Source of the DNA: CAZGWJ01 sp964529445
GTDB lineage: Bacteria; Oederibacteriota; Muellerivitia; Muellerivitales; Muellerivitaceae
Direction of reading: 5' to 3'
DNA length: 43,924 nucleotides
NCBI GenBank assembly: GCA_964529445.1
Contig: CAZGWJ010000014.1
Coordinates: forward strand, 1-43,924
Below the pieces are notes generated by a model. The model was not told the DNA's origin and did not search any database. It worked only from the letters and a program-made list of their open reading frames with translations. Made by a program: the position numbers and the translations under genes. Shown here one piece after another: positions 8,520 to 16,639 of the stretch (within the stretch, counting starts at the first letter, position 1; each line of letters begins with the position of its first letter).

Positions 8520-9181
8520 GCCATCAACATGAAAACGCTGTTCTTGATCGAGAAATCCACGTCCGCGCCGCCGGTATCGGCGATGCTGGTCAACCCCATC
8601 ACGTAGCGCAGGTCGAACGTGAGCTTGTCGACGTCGACCCCGAAACCCAAAACCAAACCCAAATCCGTGCTGTTCAATCCCTCCTCGATATCCGTGATAT
8701 CGGTGTCCCCATCGTCGGTCGTGACCTTCAGCTCGGCCCCCAGTTTCATGGCCAACGCCGGCCCCACGAACAGGTTCGGCATCGCCTTGGCGCCCGGTGT
8801 CCCGATATTGAATTTCAAGAGGACGGGGATCTCGATGTATTCCGCCGTGATCGTCCCGTTCCCGAACCCATCACTGTCCCGGCCCTTCCCCTTCATGCCC
8901 TTCTGGACGTAATACATCTCGGGTTGGATCACCAGGTTGTTCCCGGCCGGAATGCCCACGAAACCACCGATCGCCAAGCCCGTGCGGATCGAATTATCCA
9001 CCTCGACGTCGAAATCGGCGTCATAACCACCGATCGCGATCCCCGCGATCAGAATGTCGGTATCCCCCGTGAAATTGGCGAAGGACAACCCGCCCTTGAC
9101 CCCGCCCTTGACCGGCGCTGCGCCCGCAAAGGATGAGGCGGCCGTCAACAAGATGGCCATCAACCACGCGATCTTTCTCAT
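8501..9181 (-). CDS. Outer-membrane beta-barrel protein, paralog 1 (PorT-like)
   Basis: 226 residues. A signal peptide (MRKIAWLMAILLTAASSFAG) is followed by alternating strands with GLAIGGFVGIP, VIQPEMYYVQKG, YIEIPVLLKFNIG and a terminal GYAFN that ends in an aromatic/polar pair, as in small outer-membrane barrels of the PorT/OmpW-like class. ATG 9181 has GGGAGG seven bases upstream. It is a paralog of the next gene (about 45% identity by eye), the pair being in tandem on the minus strand. Its exact role is unknown; such barrels are often structural or adhesive. Confidence 0.8.
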   Translation of the reverse strand: MRKIAWLMAILLTAASSFAGAAPVKGGVKGGLSFANFTGDTDILIAGIAIGGYDADFDVEVDNSIRTGLAIGGFVGIPAGNNLVIQPEMYYVQKGMKGKGRDSDGFGNGTITAEYIEIPVLLKFNIGTPGAKAMPNLFVGPALAMKLGAELKVTTDDGDTDITDIEEGLNSTDLGLVLGFGVDVDKLTFDLRYVMGLTSIADTGGADVDFSIKNSVFMLMAGYAFN

Positions 9182-9426
9182 CTGTAATTCCTCCCCGATT
9201 ATTGATTTGGATCGACGCTCGATGACAAGATCCATCAAAGCTGTCACATCGATTGAACAATGCTGATTTTTAAACAATTCCCATTCGATGTCATCCAAAA
9301 ACAGACACCCGGCGCGAGGGCGTTAACCGATTACCAACGGTTCCGAGAAACCAATAGCAGCCTCCCGGAGATCCGGGGGGCACCTGGGATCACCGCTACG
9401 AACCCCTCTCCCTGATCCCTCTCCTG

Positions 9427-9479
9427 TCAGTTCATCCCCCGCCGCAGGTCCCCCGAACGGGGGAAACGGGGGGCGCCTG
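9427..9479 (-). repeat. Short module, orientation B, flanked by 8-bp inverted repeats
   Basis: CTCTCCTG (9419-9426) and CAGGAGAG (9480-9487) are perfect inverted repeats that border 53 bp. The inner sequence is the reverse complement of the module at 8306-8359, while the sequence to its right is in the same orientation in both copies. Confidence 0.7.
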
Positions 9480-9640
9480 CAGGAGAGAGCCGTCCCGGCG
9501 GGCCTGTTCCCGGCAAGGCCGGACGGGGCGAGGGGGCCTTCGAAGCTGGCGCTGAAACAATAAAAAAACCCCCCGGGGATGCCGGGGGGCTTTTTGAACG
9601 GCTCGGGTTACTAGCAGGCGGTCAGTTGAACGCGTAGCCC
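9480..9640 (-). repeat. Direct repeat copy 2: 3' flank and last codons of beta-barrel gene 2
   Basis: Partner of 8360-8519. It spans the border CAGGAGAG, about 80 bp of non-coding DNA, terminator 2 and the last codons of the gene that starts at 10275. Three differences are seen over about 160 bp. Confidence 0.8.
9562..9595 (-). terminator. Bidirectional rho-independent terminator, copy 2
   Basis: The stem CCCCCCGG (9569-9576) with CCGGGGGG (9582-9589) and loop GGATG is flanked by seven A's and five T's. It is the duplicate of the terminator at 8442-8474. Confidence 0.85.
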
Positions 9641-10275
9641 ACCATGAGCATGATGGCCGTGTTCTTGACGTCCGGCTTGTCCAGATCGTCCGGCCAGTCC
9701 TCCGGGTCGGAGATGGAGGTCATCCCCATCTCGTAACGGAGCTCGACCGAGAGCTTGTTGACGTCCACACCGGCGCCCAGGCACAATCCGAATTCCATGG
9801 AAGCCGAATCGTCCTTGATGTCCGTGGTCTCGGAATCGTTGTACACGGGCCCCGAGATCTCCTCCTTGTACTCGGCGCTCATGAGGATGCCGAGAACGGG
9901 CCCCACGTAGAAGAAGGGCTTCGCGCTGGTCTCCCCGAAGGAGAACTTGCAGAGCACCGGGATCTCGAGGTAGTCCGCCTTGCCCGTCACCTTCACCTCG
10001 TGGCTCGCGATCGTTTCCTCGATCTTGGCGCCCTTCTGGACGTAGAGGAGTTCCGGCTGGATGGTCAGGGTCCCGACCGGGATGCCCACGAAGGCGCCCA
10101 CGGCCAGTCCCATCTTCGACTCGGGAGCCTCGTCTCCCCACATCTCGTCGGCATCATCCCCCGTCAGGTTGGTCATGGCCAACCCCGCCTTGAGACCCAC
10201 CTTGGGTGTGACGGACCCCGCGAAAGCGGGAGCCACAACCAAGAGGAGGGCCAAAACCCAAAGAATCTTTTTCAT
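9622..10275 (-). CDS. Outer-membrane beta-barrel protein, paralog 2 (PorT-like)
   Basis: 217 residues with a signal peptide (MKKILWVLALLLVVAPAFAG). It shares GLAVGAFVGIP, TIQPELLYVQKGA, YLEIPVLCKFSFG, a VDVNKLSVELRYEMGMTSI block and terminal GYAFN with paralog 1. ATG 10275 follows GAGGAGGT. The tandem arrangement shows a duplication, yet the coding bodies have diverged while the 3' flanks have not. It is expected in the outer membrane; function unknown. Confidence 0.82.
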   Translation of the reverse strand: MKKILWVLALLLVVAPAFAGSVTPKVGLKAGLAMTNLTGDDADEMWGDEAPESKMGLAVGAFVGIPVGTLTIQPELLYVQKGAKIEETIASHEVKVTGKADYLEIPVLCKFSFGETSAKPFFYVGPVLGILMSAEYKEEISGPVYNDSETTDIKDDSASMEFGLCLGAGVDVNKLSVELRYEMGMTSISDPEDWPDDLDKPDVKNTAIMLMVGYAFN

Positions 10276-10413
10276 GCAACCGACCTCCTCGAAAGGTTTA
10301 TTCCTAGCGGTCAACAGGCGTTGTGGCCTTCTGACACACGGAATTCATCTATATTACAGGAATCCAGGGAAAAAGGGTATATTTCGGGGCAAACGTCGAA
10401 CCTGCAGATCGCC

Positions 10414-11469
10414 TCACAGTTCCAGACGCAATCCCCCCATGAGTGCGATACCCCCGAAGTCGATCTCGAGATGCGCGAGATAAGCATCCGTTTCGGCGTC
10501 CCCCGTCTCCACGGCCTCCAGAAGGCTCGCCTTCGCGGCACGATAGGAACCGCCGAGGAAAGCCGAGAGTCCCCCGTCGTTGAGGGGATAGGAAACGTCC
10601 CCGCCGAATTCCATCACCAGTCCCTTGCCGCGCGCCTCGTCGTAGAGACTCCCCGAATAGGCCTCGAGAAGCGGGGTCTTGAAGTCGTACGACAGGGTCC
10701 AGCCGCCCGAAAGGCGGCCCCAGCCGATCCCGGCCGAAGCACCGCCCCGATAGCGGAACCGGTCGCCGCCTTCCATCCACAAACCCGGCATCAAGGCGGT
10801 CATGCGATAGTCGAAATCCCAAAGAACGTCCAGGCGTTCCCCCTGGCTCCCGGTGCCGCGGCAGGTGCCGGAAACGGAGGGACCCCGGGAGATCCCGAAC
10901 CTCAACCCGGCGCCCCATCCCTTCCCGATCCGGTATCCCGCCTCGACGGCCGTGAAGGAACCGCCGCCGCTATTGGTAACTTCCACCTCGGCCTGTCCCG
11001 TCGAGCCCAGGACCGCTAGATTCCCGTCGAAGACCTCCCGGTTGCGCTCCAGGTGCATGCGAATGGCGTCCTCCAACTCCCGCGCCTTCACCCAGGCATA
11101 ACCCGTAGCGGCCTGGACGAACCATCTCGACCCCTCCTGCGGGGAAATGGACGCCTTCCGCGGCGCCGGAGGTTCGATCGAATCATCCGCGGGAGGCGGA
11201 GGGATCTCCTCGTCGCTCCCGCTCCCGTCCGGAAGGGAGACAACCCCTGTCGGCGTGGCGATCGGGAGGGTGACGCGGGTGGTCTTGCGCTCGATCTTCC
11301 GGACCGGTTTCCTCACCACCGGCGTCTTCGCGACGGAAGGCGTCGACCCCGGCTCGGCCGCCGCCCCGGCCGCGGACGGAACCAGCTGCGCGATCAGGAG
11401 GAGCCATGCCCAAAACCCCGGCTCCCATCTCATCCGTCCCTCGGGACCTCTTCCAAGGCTTGTCTTCAT
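10414..11469 (-). CDS. Predicted outer-membrane protein with proline-rich linker and C-terminal barrel
   Basis: 351 residues. After a signal peptide (WAWLLLIAQLVPSAAGAAA) comes a low-complexity, Pro/Lys/Asp-rich linker (about 40-105). A strand-rich domain follows with AATGYAWVKARELEDAIRMHLERN, VEAGYRIGKGWGAGLRFGIS and ending GGLRLEL, which looks like an outer-membrane beta-barrel. ATG 11469 directly follows the stop of the diguanylate cyclase gene and has GGGAGG seven bases upstream; a second ATG at 11433 is possible. It is the last gene of a photolyase-GGDEF-barrel operon. I recognise no specific family. Confidence 0.7.
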   Translation of the reverse strand: MKTSLGRGPEGRMRWEPGFWAWLLLIAQLVPSAAGAAAEPGSTPSVAKTPVVRKPVRKIERKTTRVTLPIATPTGVVSLPDGSGSDEEIPPPPADDSIEPPAPRKASISPQEGSRWFVQAATGYAWVKARELEDAIRMHLERNREVFDGNLAVLGSTGQAEVEVTNSGGGSFTAVEAGYRIGKGWGAGLRFGISRGPSVSGTCRGTGSQGERLDVLWDFDYRMTALMPGLWMEGGDRFRYRGGASAGIGWGRLSGGWTLSYDFKTPLLEAYSGSLYDEARGKGLVMEFGGDVSYPLNDGGLSAFLGGSYRAAKASLLEAVETGDAETDAYLAHLEIDFGGIALMGGLRLEL

Positions 11470-12324
11470 TCAATGCCTCCCGAACGCCACGCCGTTGCGG
11501 CCTGCGTTCTTGACCTGGTACATCCTCTTGTCCGCCTCGACCAGGACCTGTTCCGGCGCCTTCGGGGCGCGGTGGAACGTGACGGCCCCGATGGAAGCGG
11601 TGACCGGCCAGTTCTGCTCCTTCATGGCCCTCGCGAGGCGACGGTGGATCTCCGGTACCATCTGCCGGGCGCCCCTCTCGTCGGTCTCGGAGAACAGGAC
11701 GGCGAACTCGTCCCCCCCGATGCGGGCCGGGAGGTCCGTCTTGCGCACCTGGGCCCGAAGGACGTCGCCCACGGCCCGCAGGACCCGGTCCCCTGTCTTG
11801 TGCCCCTGGGTGTCGTTGATCTCCTTGAAGCGGTCCAGGTCCATCAGGGCCACCGTGAAGGGGCGTCCGTAGCGGCGAAGCCGCTCCAGCTCGACCGCGG
11901 TGGCCTCGTCGAACCAGCGCCGGTTGGCCAGGCGCGTCAAAAGATCGGACCGGGCCATGCACTTCTCGTGCTCGAGCAGGGTGTGGATGCGGACGATCAA
12001 CTCGGCCACCAGGGCGAAGACCAACAATTGAGCGCTCAGATTCCAGACCGTGACCAACCAATGAGGATCGGTCTTCCCGACCAAGCCGTCCGAAAAGGCG
12101 ACCACCCCGGTGCTCAAGACCGCCAAAAAGAAAGCCCGAGGCCTCCCCAGATGCCATGCCGCGAGCGCCACGACAATCATATAGAAATCGGCGAACAAGA
12201 GATGGGCACCGGTCAAGGTATCGAGAACACCCACCACGCCGATCGCGAGCATTGCGACGGGCAAAAACAACCGACGGTCCTGCTTATCGAGAGGGATTGC
12301 GCTTTCGCCCATGATGGGACTCAT
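11470..12324 (-). CDS. Membrane-bound diguanylate cyclase (GGDEF domain)
   Basis: 284 residues. About four hydrophobic helices (18-115) anchor the protein in the inner membrane. The GGDEF domain (about 125-284) has SDLLTRLANRRWFDEA, MDLDRFKEINDTQGHKTGD and an intact RIGGDEFAVLF active site (GGDEF at 203-207). An RxxD inhibition site (Arg194-Asp197) lies five residues before it, so feedback inhibition by c-di-GMP is likely. No EAL domain is present. Its ATG overlaps the photolyase stop in an ATGA, so the two are probably translationally coupled. Confidence 0.93.
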   Translation of the reverse strand: MSPIMGESAIPLDKQDRRLFLPVAMLAIGVVGVLDTLTGAHLLFADFYMIVVALAAWHLGRPRAFFLAVLSTGVVAFSDGLVGKTDPHWLVTVWNLSAQLLVFALVAELIVRIHTLLEHEKCMARSDLLTRLANRRWFDEATAVELERLRRYGRPFTVALMDLDRFKEINDTQGHKTGDRVLRAVGDVLRAQVRKTDLPARIGGDEFAVLFSETDERGARQMVPEIHRRLARAMKEQNWPVTASIGAVTFHRAPKAPEQVLVEADKRMYQVKNAGRNGVAFGRH

Positions 12325-13643
12325 TGTACCCCGGCGCGGCCCCTTCGGGAGACCGAACGGAAGGCGGAAAGGGCCCGCCTGCGCGCCGCGTCGTGCTCCA
12401 CGAGGGGGGCGGCATACCGGGAAGTCCCGGCTTCCGGGACCCATTTTTTGACGTATTCCCCCTTCGGGTCGAACCGCTTCGCCTGCAGGGCGGGGTTGAA
12501 GACGCGGAAATAGGGCGCCGCATCGCAACCGCAGCCGGCCGCCCATTGCCAGTTCCCGTTGTTGGAGGAAAGCTCGAAGTCGAGAAGTTTCTCCGCGAAG
12601 TACGCCTCGCCCCGGCGCCAGTCGATGAGGAGGTGCTTGGCCAGGAAGGATGCCGCCGCCATGCGGACCCGGTTATGCATGAACCCCGTGGCGTTCAACT
12701 GCCTCATGCCCGCGTCCACCCAGGGATATCCCGTCTCCCCCCTGCACCAGCGCCGGAAGGCCGCCTCATCCTCTCGCCAGCGCACCGCCCGGAACTCCGG
12801 CCGGAAGGGCTCCTTCACGACCCGCGGGAAGACCGTCATCACCTGCAGGAAGAAGTCGCGCCAGGCCAATTCCTGGAGGAAGGTCGCGTTCAGGCCCCAG
12901 GTTTTCGAAACCAGGGTCCGGACCCCCAACGTGCCGAATCGCAGATGAACCCCCAATCGGGTGGTGCCCGCAACGGCCGGCAAGTCGCGGGTCTTGTCGT
13001 AGTCGCGAACCACGTCGCGCGGGATCCTCACGGGGGGGAAAGGAACCCGCGAGGGGGCGAACCCGATCTCCCCGAGCGAGGGGAGCCTTGCGGGCCGCAT
13101 CCTCGCAAGCCCCGATAGATGCTTCTCGGAAGGGACGGGAACCGGCCGGGACGCCAGGATTCTTGCCCTCCACTTCCGGAAATAGGGCGTGAAAACGGTG
13201 TAGGGCGTTCCGTCGTCCTTGAGCACGACCCCCGGCGGCAGGACCGCATGGTCGCCGGCCAGCCGGAGCGGGATGCCCTTTTGACGCAGAAGATCCGCCA
13301 CCGCCGCGTCGCGCTCGATCGCGGACGGCTCCCAATCCCGGTTGGCATGGACCTCCGCGACCTCCCATTCCTTCGCAAGTCCCGCGAAAACCTCGGCGGG
13401 TCTTCCCCGCTTTGCGACGAGGGTCGATCCTCTTTTTCGCAGAGCGGCGGCAAGGTCCCGGACGGCGCCATGGATGAATTCGACACGCGCGTCGGTCCGG
13501 GGGAGTCCGCGGAGGATGTCCGGGTCGAAGAGGAAGAAGGGGAGGACGGGATGGGGACCGCGGAGCGCTTCGAGAAGACCGGGATTATCGGAAAGGCGGA
13601 GGTCCCGCCGGAACCAGAAGACCGTGACCCGGGGTCGTTTCAC
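12321..13643 (-). CDS. phrB: Deoxyribodipyrimidine photolyase
   Basis: About 440 residues. The N-terminal antenna-binding alpha/beta domain begins VTVFWFRRDLRLSDNPGL. The C-terminal FAD domain shows TTRLGVHLRFGTL, QELAWRDFFLQVM, GYPWVDAGMRQL, MHNRVRMAAASFLAKHLL and NNGNWQWAAG, all classical class I photolyase motifs. It repairs UV-made cyclobutane dimers with light. The start is uncertain: GTG 13643 fits the family N-terminus, and a TTG at 13664 adds seven residues. An enzyme needing visible light suggests at least part of the life cycle is in lit or shallow habitats. Confidence 0.92.
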   Translation of the reverse strand: MKRPRVTVFWFRRDLRLSDNPGLLEALRGPHPVLPFFLFDPDILRGLPRTDARVEFIHGAVRDLAAALRKRGSTLVAKRGRPAEVFAGLAKEWEVAEVHANRDWEPSAIERDAAVADLLRQKGIPLRLAGDHAVLPPGVVLKDDGTPYTVFTPYFRKWRARILASRPVPVPSEKHLSGLARMRPARLPSLGEIGFAPSRVPFPPVRIPRDVVRDYDKTRDLPAVAGTTRLGVHLRFGTLGVRTLVSKTWGLNATFLQELAWRDFFLQVMTVFPRVVKEPFRPEFRAVRWREDEAAFRRWCRGETGYPWVDAGMRQLNATGFMHNRVRMAAASFLAKHLLIDWRRGEAYFAEKLLDFELSSNNGNWQWAAGCGCDAAPYFRVFNPALQAKRFDPKGEYVKKWVPEAGTSRYAAPLVEHDAARRRALSAFRSVSRRGRAGVQ

Positions 13644-13775
13644 GTGGAATGGGATCCTAGCCAAGAGAACACCCAGCGTGAAGTTTTACGACCGTGACGG
13701 AACGATTTTCCTGAAAATGATGCGGCCCTTCCAGTCCCTTCCTGTTCTTCGCGTCTTCGCGGTTCATGCGTTCTG

Positions 13776-14432
13776 TCACGGCGAAAGACGGTCGAGAACC
13801 CATGCGCGGCCCCTCCGGCGGTATCGCAGCCGGTCATGCAGGCGGTTCGGCCTTCCCTGCCAGAACTCGAAGAGGGTGGGTATGAGGCGGAAGCCTCCCC
13901 AATGAGGCGGCCGTGGAACGGGACCGCCCTCGAATCTCGCCTCGAACTCCCGGGTGCGGGATTCCAGAACCTCCCGCGATGCGATGGGGGAACTCTGGTC
14001 CGAGGCCCAGGCCCCGACCTGGCTTCCGCGAGGGCGGGAGGCGAAGTAGGCGTCCGATTCCGCGGCCGGGACCTTCGCGGTCCTTCCCTCGACCCGGATC
14101 TGCCGTCCCAATTCGGGCCAATAGAAGAGGATGCAGGCCCGTGGACGCTTCGCGAGCTCCGCGCCCTTGTCGCTCCGATAGTTGGTGTAGAAGACGAAGC
14201 CGCTCGCGTCATATCCCTTGAGGAGCACCATGCGGCTTCGGGGAATTCCCCTCGCCCCGATCGTCGAGAGGGCCACGGCGGTGGGTTCGAACATCCCCTC
14301 GCGCACACCCGGATCCTCGTACCAGCGGCGGAACTGCCCGAAGGGATCGGGCAAGGCGTCCGATTCCTGGAAACCCCGGGTCGCATAGCGTCCCAGGTGC
14401 ACGGCCCAGAAGAGACGGTGGAACCAGTTCAC
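13776..14432 (-). CDS. pdxH: Pyridoxamine 5'-phosphate oxidase
   Basis: 218-residue FMN enzyme that oxidises pyridoxine or pyridoxamine 5'-phosphate to pyridoxal 5'-phosphate. Family motifs present are DPFGQFRRWYEDP, RSRMVLLKGYDASGFVFYTN, YRSDKGAELAKRP, ACILFYWPELGRQIRVEG and the C-terminal FWQGRPNRLHDRLRYRR. The start is GTG 14432 with AAGGAA about eight bases upstream. It is separated from the photolyase by about 110 bp that carry phrase-type repeat remnants. The enzyme needs molecular oxygen, so the organism meets oxygen at times. Confidence 0.95.
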   Translation of the reverse strand: MNWFHRLFWAVHLGRYATRGFQESDALPDPFGQFRRWYEDPGVREGMFEPTAVALSTIGARGIPRSRMVLLKGYDASGFVFYTNYRSDKGAELAKRPRACILFYWPELGRQIRVEGRTAKVPAAESDAYFASRPRGSQVGAWASDQSSPIASREVLESRTREFEARFEGGPVPRPPHWGGFRLIPTLFEFWQGRPNRLHDRLRYRRRGRAWVLDRLSP

Positions 14433-14809
14433 AAGATCACTTCCTTTGAACCCCCAAGGCCCTGAGACCCCAAGGGAAACACGGCTCCCGCATTTGAGGC
14501 CCTATCCTTCGTATCCCTAATTCCATTCCCTTTCCCCATGGGTGCGGTTCTTGGGGACTTGGGGGGCACCCTGAGCAAGCGCAGCGCGTCGAATGGGCTG
14601 GGTGGTCGATCCGACGACCCCTTCACAGAACTCCCAAGTCTATTCTAAACCATAATCGCCCTTGTTTAGAAAAGAGCGCTTGAATGATCCCGGAAGGGTA
14701 TAATGACTTTTTCAGGCCCGGCCGGAAGACCCTGCCGGGCTTCCTTTTTGGCTCCGGCGCCGGGCCGGGCCGCTCAGGATCAGGACATTCGACCCATCGG
14801 GGGTGGACC
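14433..14809. other. 377-bp divergent spacer between pdxH and the DUF368 gene
   Basis: No gene is visible. It contains a CCCTGAGCAAGCGCAGCG phrase (14570-14587), CCCCAAG phrases, the dyad at 14643-14671, and a TATAAT at 14699-14704 with no -35 at a normal distance. An in-frame ATG at 14684 exists, but its translation is low-complexity and lies upstream of the family start. Confidence 0.5.
14643..14671. promoter_or_regulatory. Perfect dyad upstream of the DUF368 gene (possible operator)
   Basis: TTCTAAAC (14643-14650) and GTTTAGAA (14664-14671) form an 8-bp perfect dyad with a 13-bp spacer. Its half-sites are 21 bp centre to centre, two helical turns, as for a dimeric regulator. It sits just upstream of a TATAAT (14699-14704) before the DUF368 gene and could also act on pdxH. 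The regulator is unknown. Confidence 0.45.
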
Positions 14810-15661
14810 ATGGCGGGACGGACCCAGGACAACATCTTGCTGTTCCTCAAGGGCGGGGCCATCGGGGTGGCGAACATCATCCCCGGGGTTTCCGGCGGCA
14901 CGATGGCCGTGGTCCTCGGGCTCTATGACCGCCTGATCGAGGCCATCGCCTGTTTCTTCGATTCCCCCAAGAAAAGGAAGGAATACCTCCTCTTCCTGAT
15001 CGTCATCGGGGCCGGGGCCGCGGCCGCCATCCTGATGCTGGCGAACCTTCTGGATTACCTGCTCAAGAACCACTACCAGGCGACGATCTACGCCTTCCTG
15101 GGCCTCATCATCGGAGGCATCCCCGCCATCTGGAAGTCGCACGGGGACATGAAGCCGGGTGCCGCGAGGGTCCTCTTCTTCATCCTGGGCATGCTGGTCG
15201 TCATCCTTCCCTCCCTGTTCGGCGAGGGCGCCAAGGAGGCGGCGGCCGGTGCGGAGGTCGTGTTTCCCACGGGGGGCGCCGGCTATTCCACTCTCCTCCT
15301 GGCGGCGTTTTTGGCGGGAGGGGCCATGATCGTCCCGGGCATCAGCGGGTCCTTCATCCTCGTGCTTTTGGGCCAATATGCCGTCATCATCGCGGCCATC
15401 AAGGCGATGGCCGTGCCCGTGCTGGGAGTGGTGGCCATCGGCGCCGGCGTCGGCGTGCTGGTCTTCTCGAAGATCATCAAGGTCTGCCTCAGCAAGGCGC
15501 CCGCGACGACGTACTATTTCATCCTCGGCCTCTTGGCCGCGTCCATCTGGGAGATCTACCCCGGGATCCCGGGAACCCCAGGCGTCCTGGTCTCCTCGCT
15601 CGTTACCCTGATCCTCGGAGCGGCCGTCTCCTTCTGGATGTCCCGCGTCTCCCCGGCCTGA
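14810..15661 (+). CDS. DUF368 family inner-membrane protein
   Basis: 283 residues with about eight to nine helices. The motifs GGAIGVANIIPGVSGGTMAVVLGLYD near the N-terminus and GGAMIVPGISGSFILVLLGQY in the second half are the duplicated signature of DUF368. The family has been linked to undecaprenyl-phosphate recycling (PopT type) in some bacteria; whether this one does so is inference. I chose ATG 14810 because it starts the family-conserved part. Confidence 0.88.
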   Translation: MAGRTQDNILLFLKGGAIGVANIIPGVSGGTMAVVLGLYDRLIEAIACFFDSPKKRKEYLLFLIVIGAGAAAAILMLANLLDYLLKNHYQATIYAFLGLIIGGIPAIWKSHGDMKPGAARVLFFILGMLVVILPSLFGEGAKEAAAGAEVVFPTGGAGYSTLLLAAFLAGGAMIVPGISGSFILVLLGQYAVIIAAIKAMAVPVLGVVAIGAGVGVLVFSKIIKVCLSKAPATTYYFILGLLAASIWEIYPGIPGTPGVLVSSLVTLILGAAVSFWMSRVSPA

Positions 15662-15734
15662 CCTTCACGACGCCGGAATCACCGGCCATTCCTCATTCAT
15701 CATTACCCGACCACTTGGATCATCTCAGCCATGC

Positions 15735-15771
15735 TTTTCACACTCTTCACACCTTTCAAACCTTTCACACC
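15735..15771. repeat. Run of TTCACAC/TTTCAAAC phrases
   Basis: Four similar units of 9-10 bases (TTTTCACAC, TCTTCACAC, CTTTCAAAC, CTTTCACAC) follow one another downstream of the ZIP gene and DUF368 gene. No coding function is visible. Confidence 0.4.
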
Positions 15772-15789
15772 GTCGGCGTAGCCGACCAT

Positions 15790-16599
15790 TTAGCCGAGCG
15801 CCACGTCCAAAAACATCATGACCGTGAACCCCACCACGAAGCCGAGGGTGGCGATATCCCCATGGTCGCCGCTCTGGGACTCGGGGATGAGTTCCTCCAC
15901 CACCACGAAGAGCATGGCGCCCGCGGCGAAGGCCAGGGCGTAGGGCAGGATCGGCCGCACGAAGAAGACGGCCGCGGCGCCGAGAACGGCGGCGAGCGGC
16001 TCGACGAGTCCCGAACCCTGGCCCACCATGAAGCTCTTCACCCGGGAAAAACCGCTGGCCCGCAGAGGCATGGAAATGGCGAGCCCCTCCGGGAAGTTCT
16101 GGATGCCGATGCCGAAGGCCAGCGCCACGGCGGCCGCGAGGGCCGCCTCCCCTCCCTGGGCGGCCGCGCCCATGGCCACCCCCACCGCGAGCCCTTCCGG
16201 GATATTGTGGAGCGTGATGGCCAGGACGAGGAGGGTAGTGCGTTTCCACTTCGTGTGGAGTCCCTCGGCCATCTCCAGGGGCCGGTCCAGGTGCAGGTGC
16301 GGCAGGAAGCGGTCGGCAAGACTCAAAAAACCGCAACCGGCGAGGAAACCCGTGACCGCCGGGACCCAAGCAGGTCCACCCGCGGCTTCGGCCATCTCGA
16401 TCGACGGGTTCAGGAGGGACCAGAAACTGGCGGCCACCATGACCCCGGCCGAAAAGCCGAGCATGGAGGCCAGGAGACGGTCGTTCACCTTGCGCGTGAG
16501 GAAAACCATGGCCGCGCCGGCCGCGGTCATGCTCCAAGTGAAAAGGCCGCCCCAAAGGGCGGCCTTCACGGGATGCATCGAACCCAACCACTCGATCAT
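15790..16599 (-). CDS. zupT: ZIP family divalent metal transporter (ZupT-like)
   Basis: 269 residues with eight predicted helices. The binuclear metal-site helices are clear: TLHNIPEGLAVGVAMG in helix 4 and GIQNFPEGLAISMPLR in helix 5. A Glu-containing helix near the C-terminus (FVVVEELIPES) is also typical. It would import zinc, iron or related ions through the inner membrane. It lies about 40 bp downstream of the ferritin-like gene on the same strand, suggesting a shared role in iron or zinc handling. The 128-bp spacer downstream holds TTCACAC/TTTCAAAC phrases (15735-15771). Confidence 0.92.
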   Translation of the reverse strand: MIEWLGSMHPVKAALWGGLFTWSMTAAGAAMVFLTRKVNDRLLASMLGFSAGVMVAASFWSLLNPSIEMAEAAGGPAWVPAVTGFLAGCGFLSLADRFLPHLHLDRPLEMAEGLHTKWKRTTLLVLAITLHNIPEGLAVGVAMGAAAQGGEAALAAAVALAFGIGIQNFPEGLAISMPLRASGFSRVKSFMVGQGSGLVEPLAAVLGAAAVFFVRPILPYALAFAAGAMLFVVVEELIPESQSGDHGDIATLGFVVGFTVMMFLDVALG

Positions 16600-16639
16600 G
16601 CGTTACCCCCGGCCGGAAGGATCCCGGCCTGATGAAGGA

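Larger units (their letters stand above)
9182..9621. other. 440-bp spacer between the two beta-barrel genes
   Basis: From left to right it holds the leader and possible promoter of paralog 1 (minus strand TTGTCA, complement of 9223-9228, and AATAAT, complement of 9198-9203, 19 bp apart). Then come AT-rich sequence with no clear gene, the phrase CCCCTCTCCCTGATCC (9403-9418), the orientation-B module (9427-9479), and the direct repeat with terminator 2. I see no protein gene in it. Confidence 0.6.

Noticed and set aside
10000..11019. A 339-residue plus-strand frame opposite the barrel genes
   Set aside because: It has no signal or domain, and both minus-strand frames have ribosome sites, signal peptides and family motifs.
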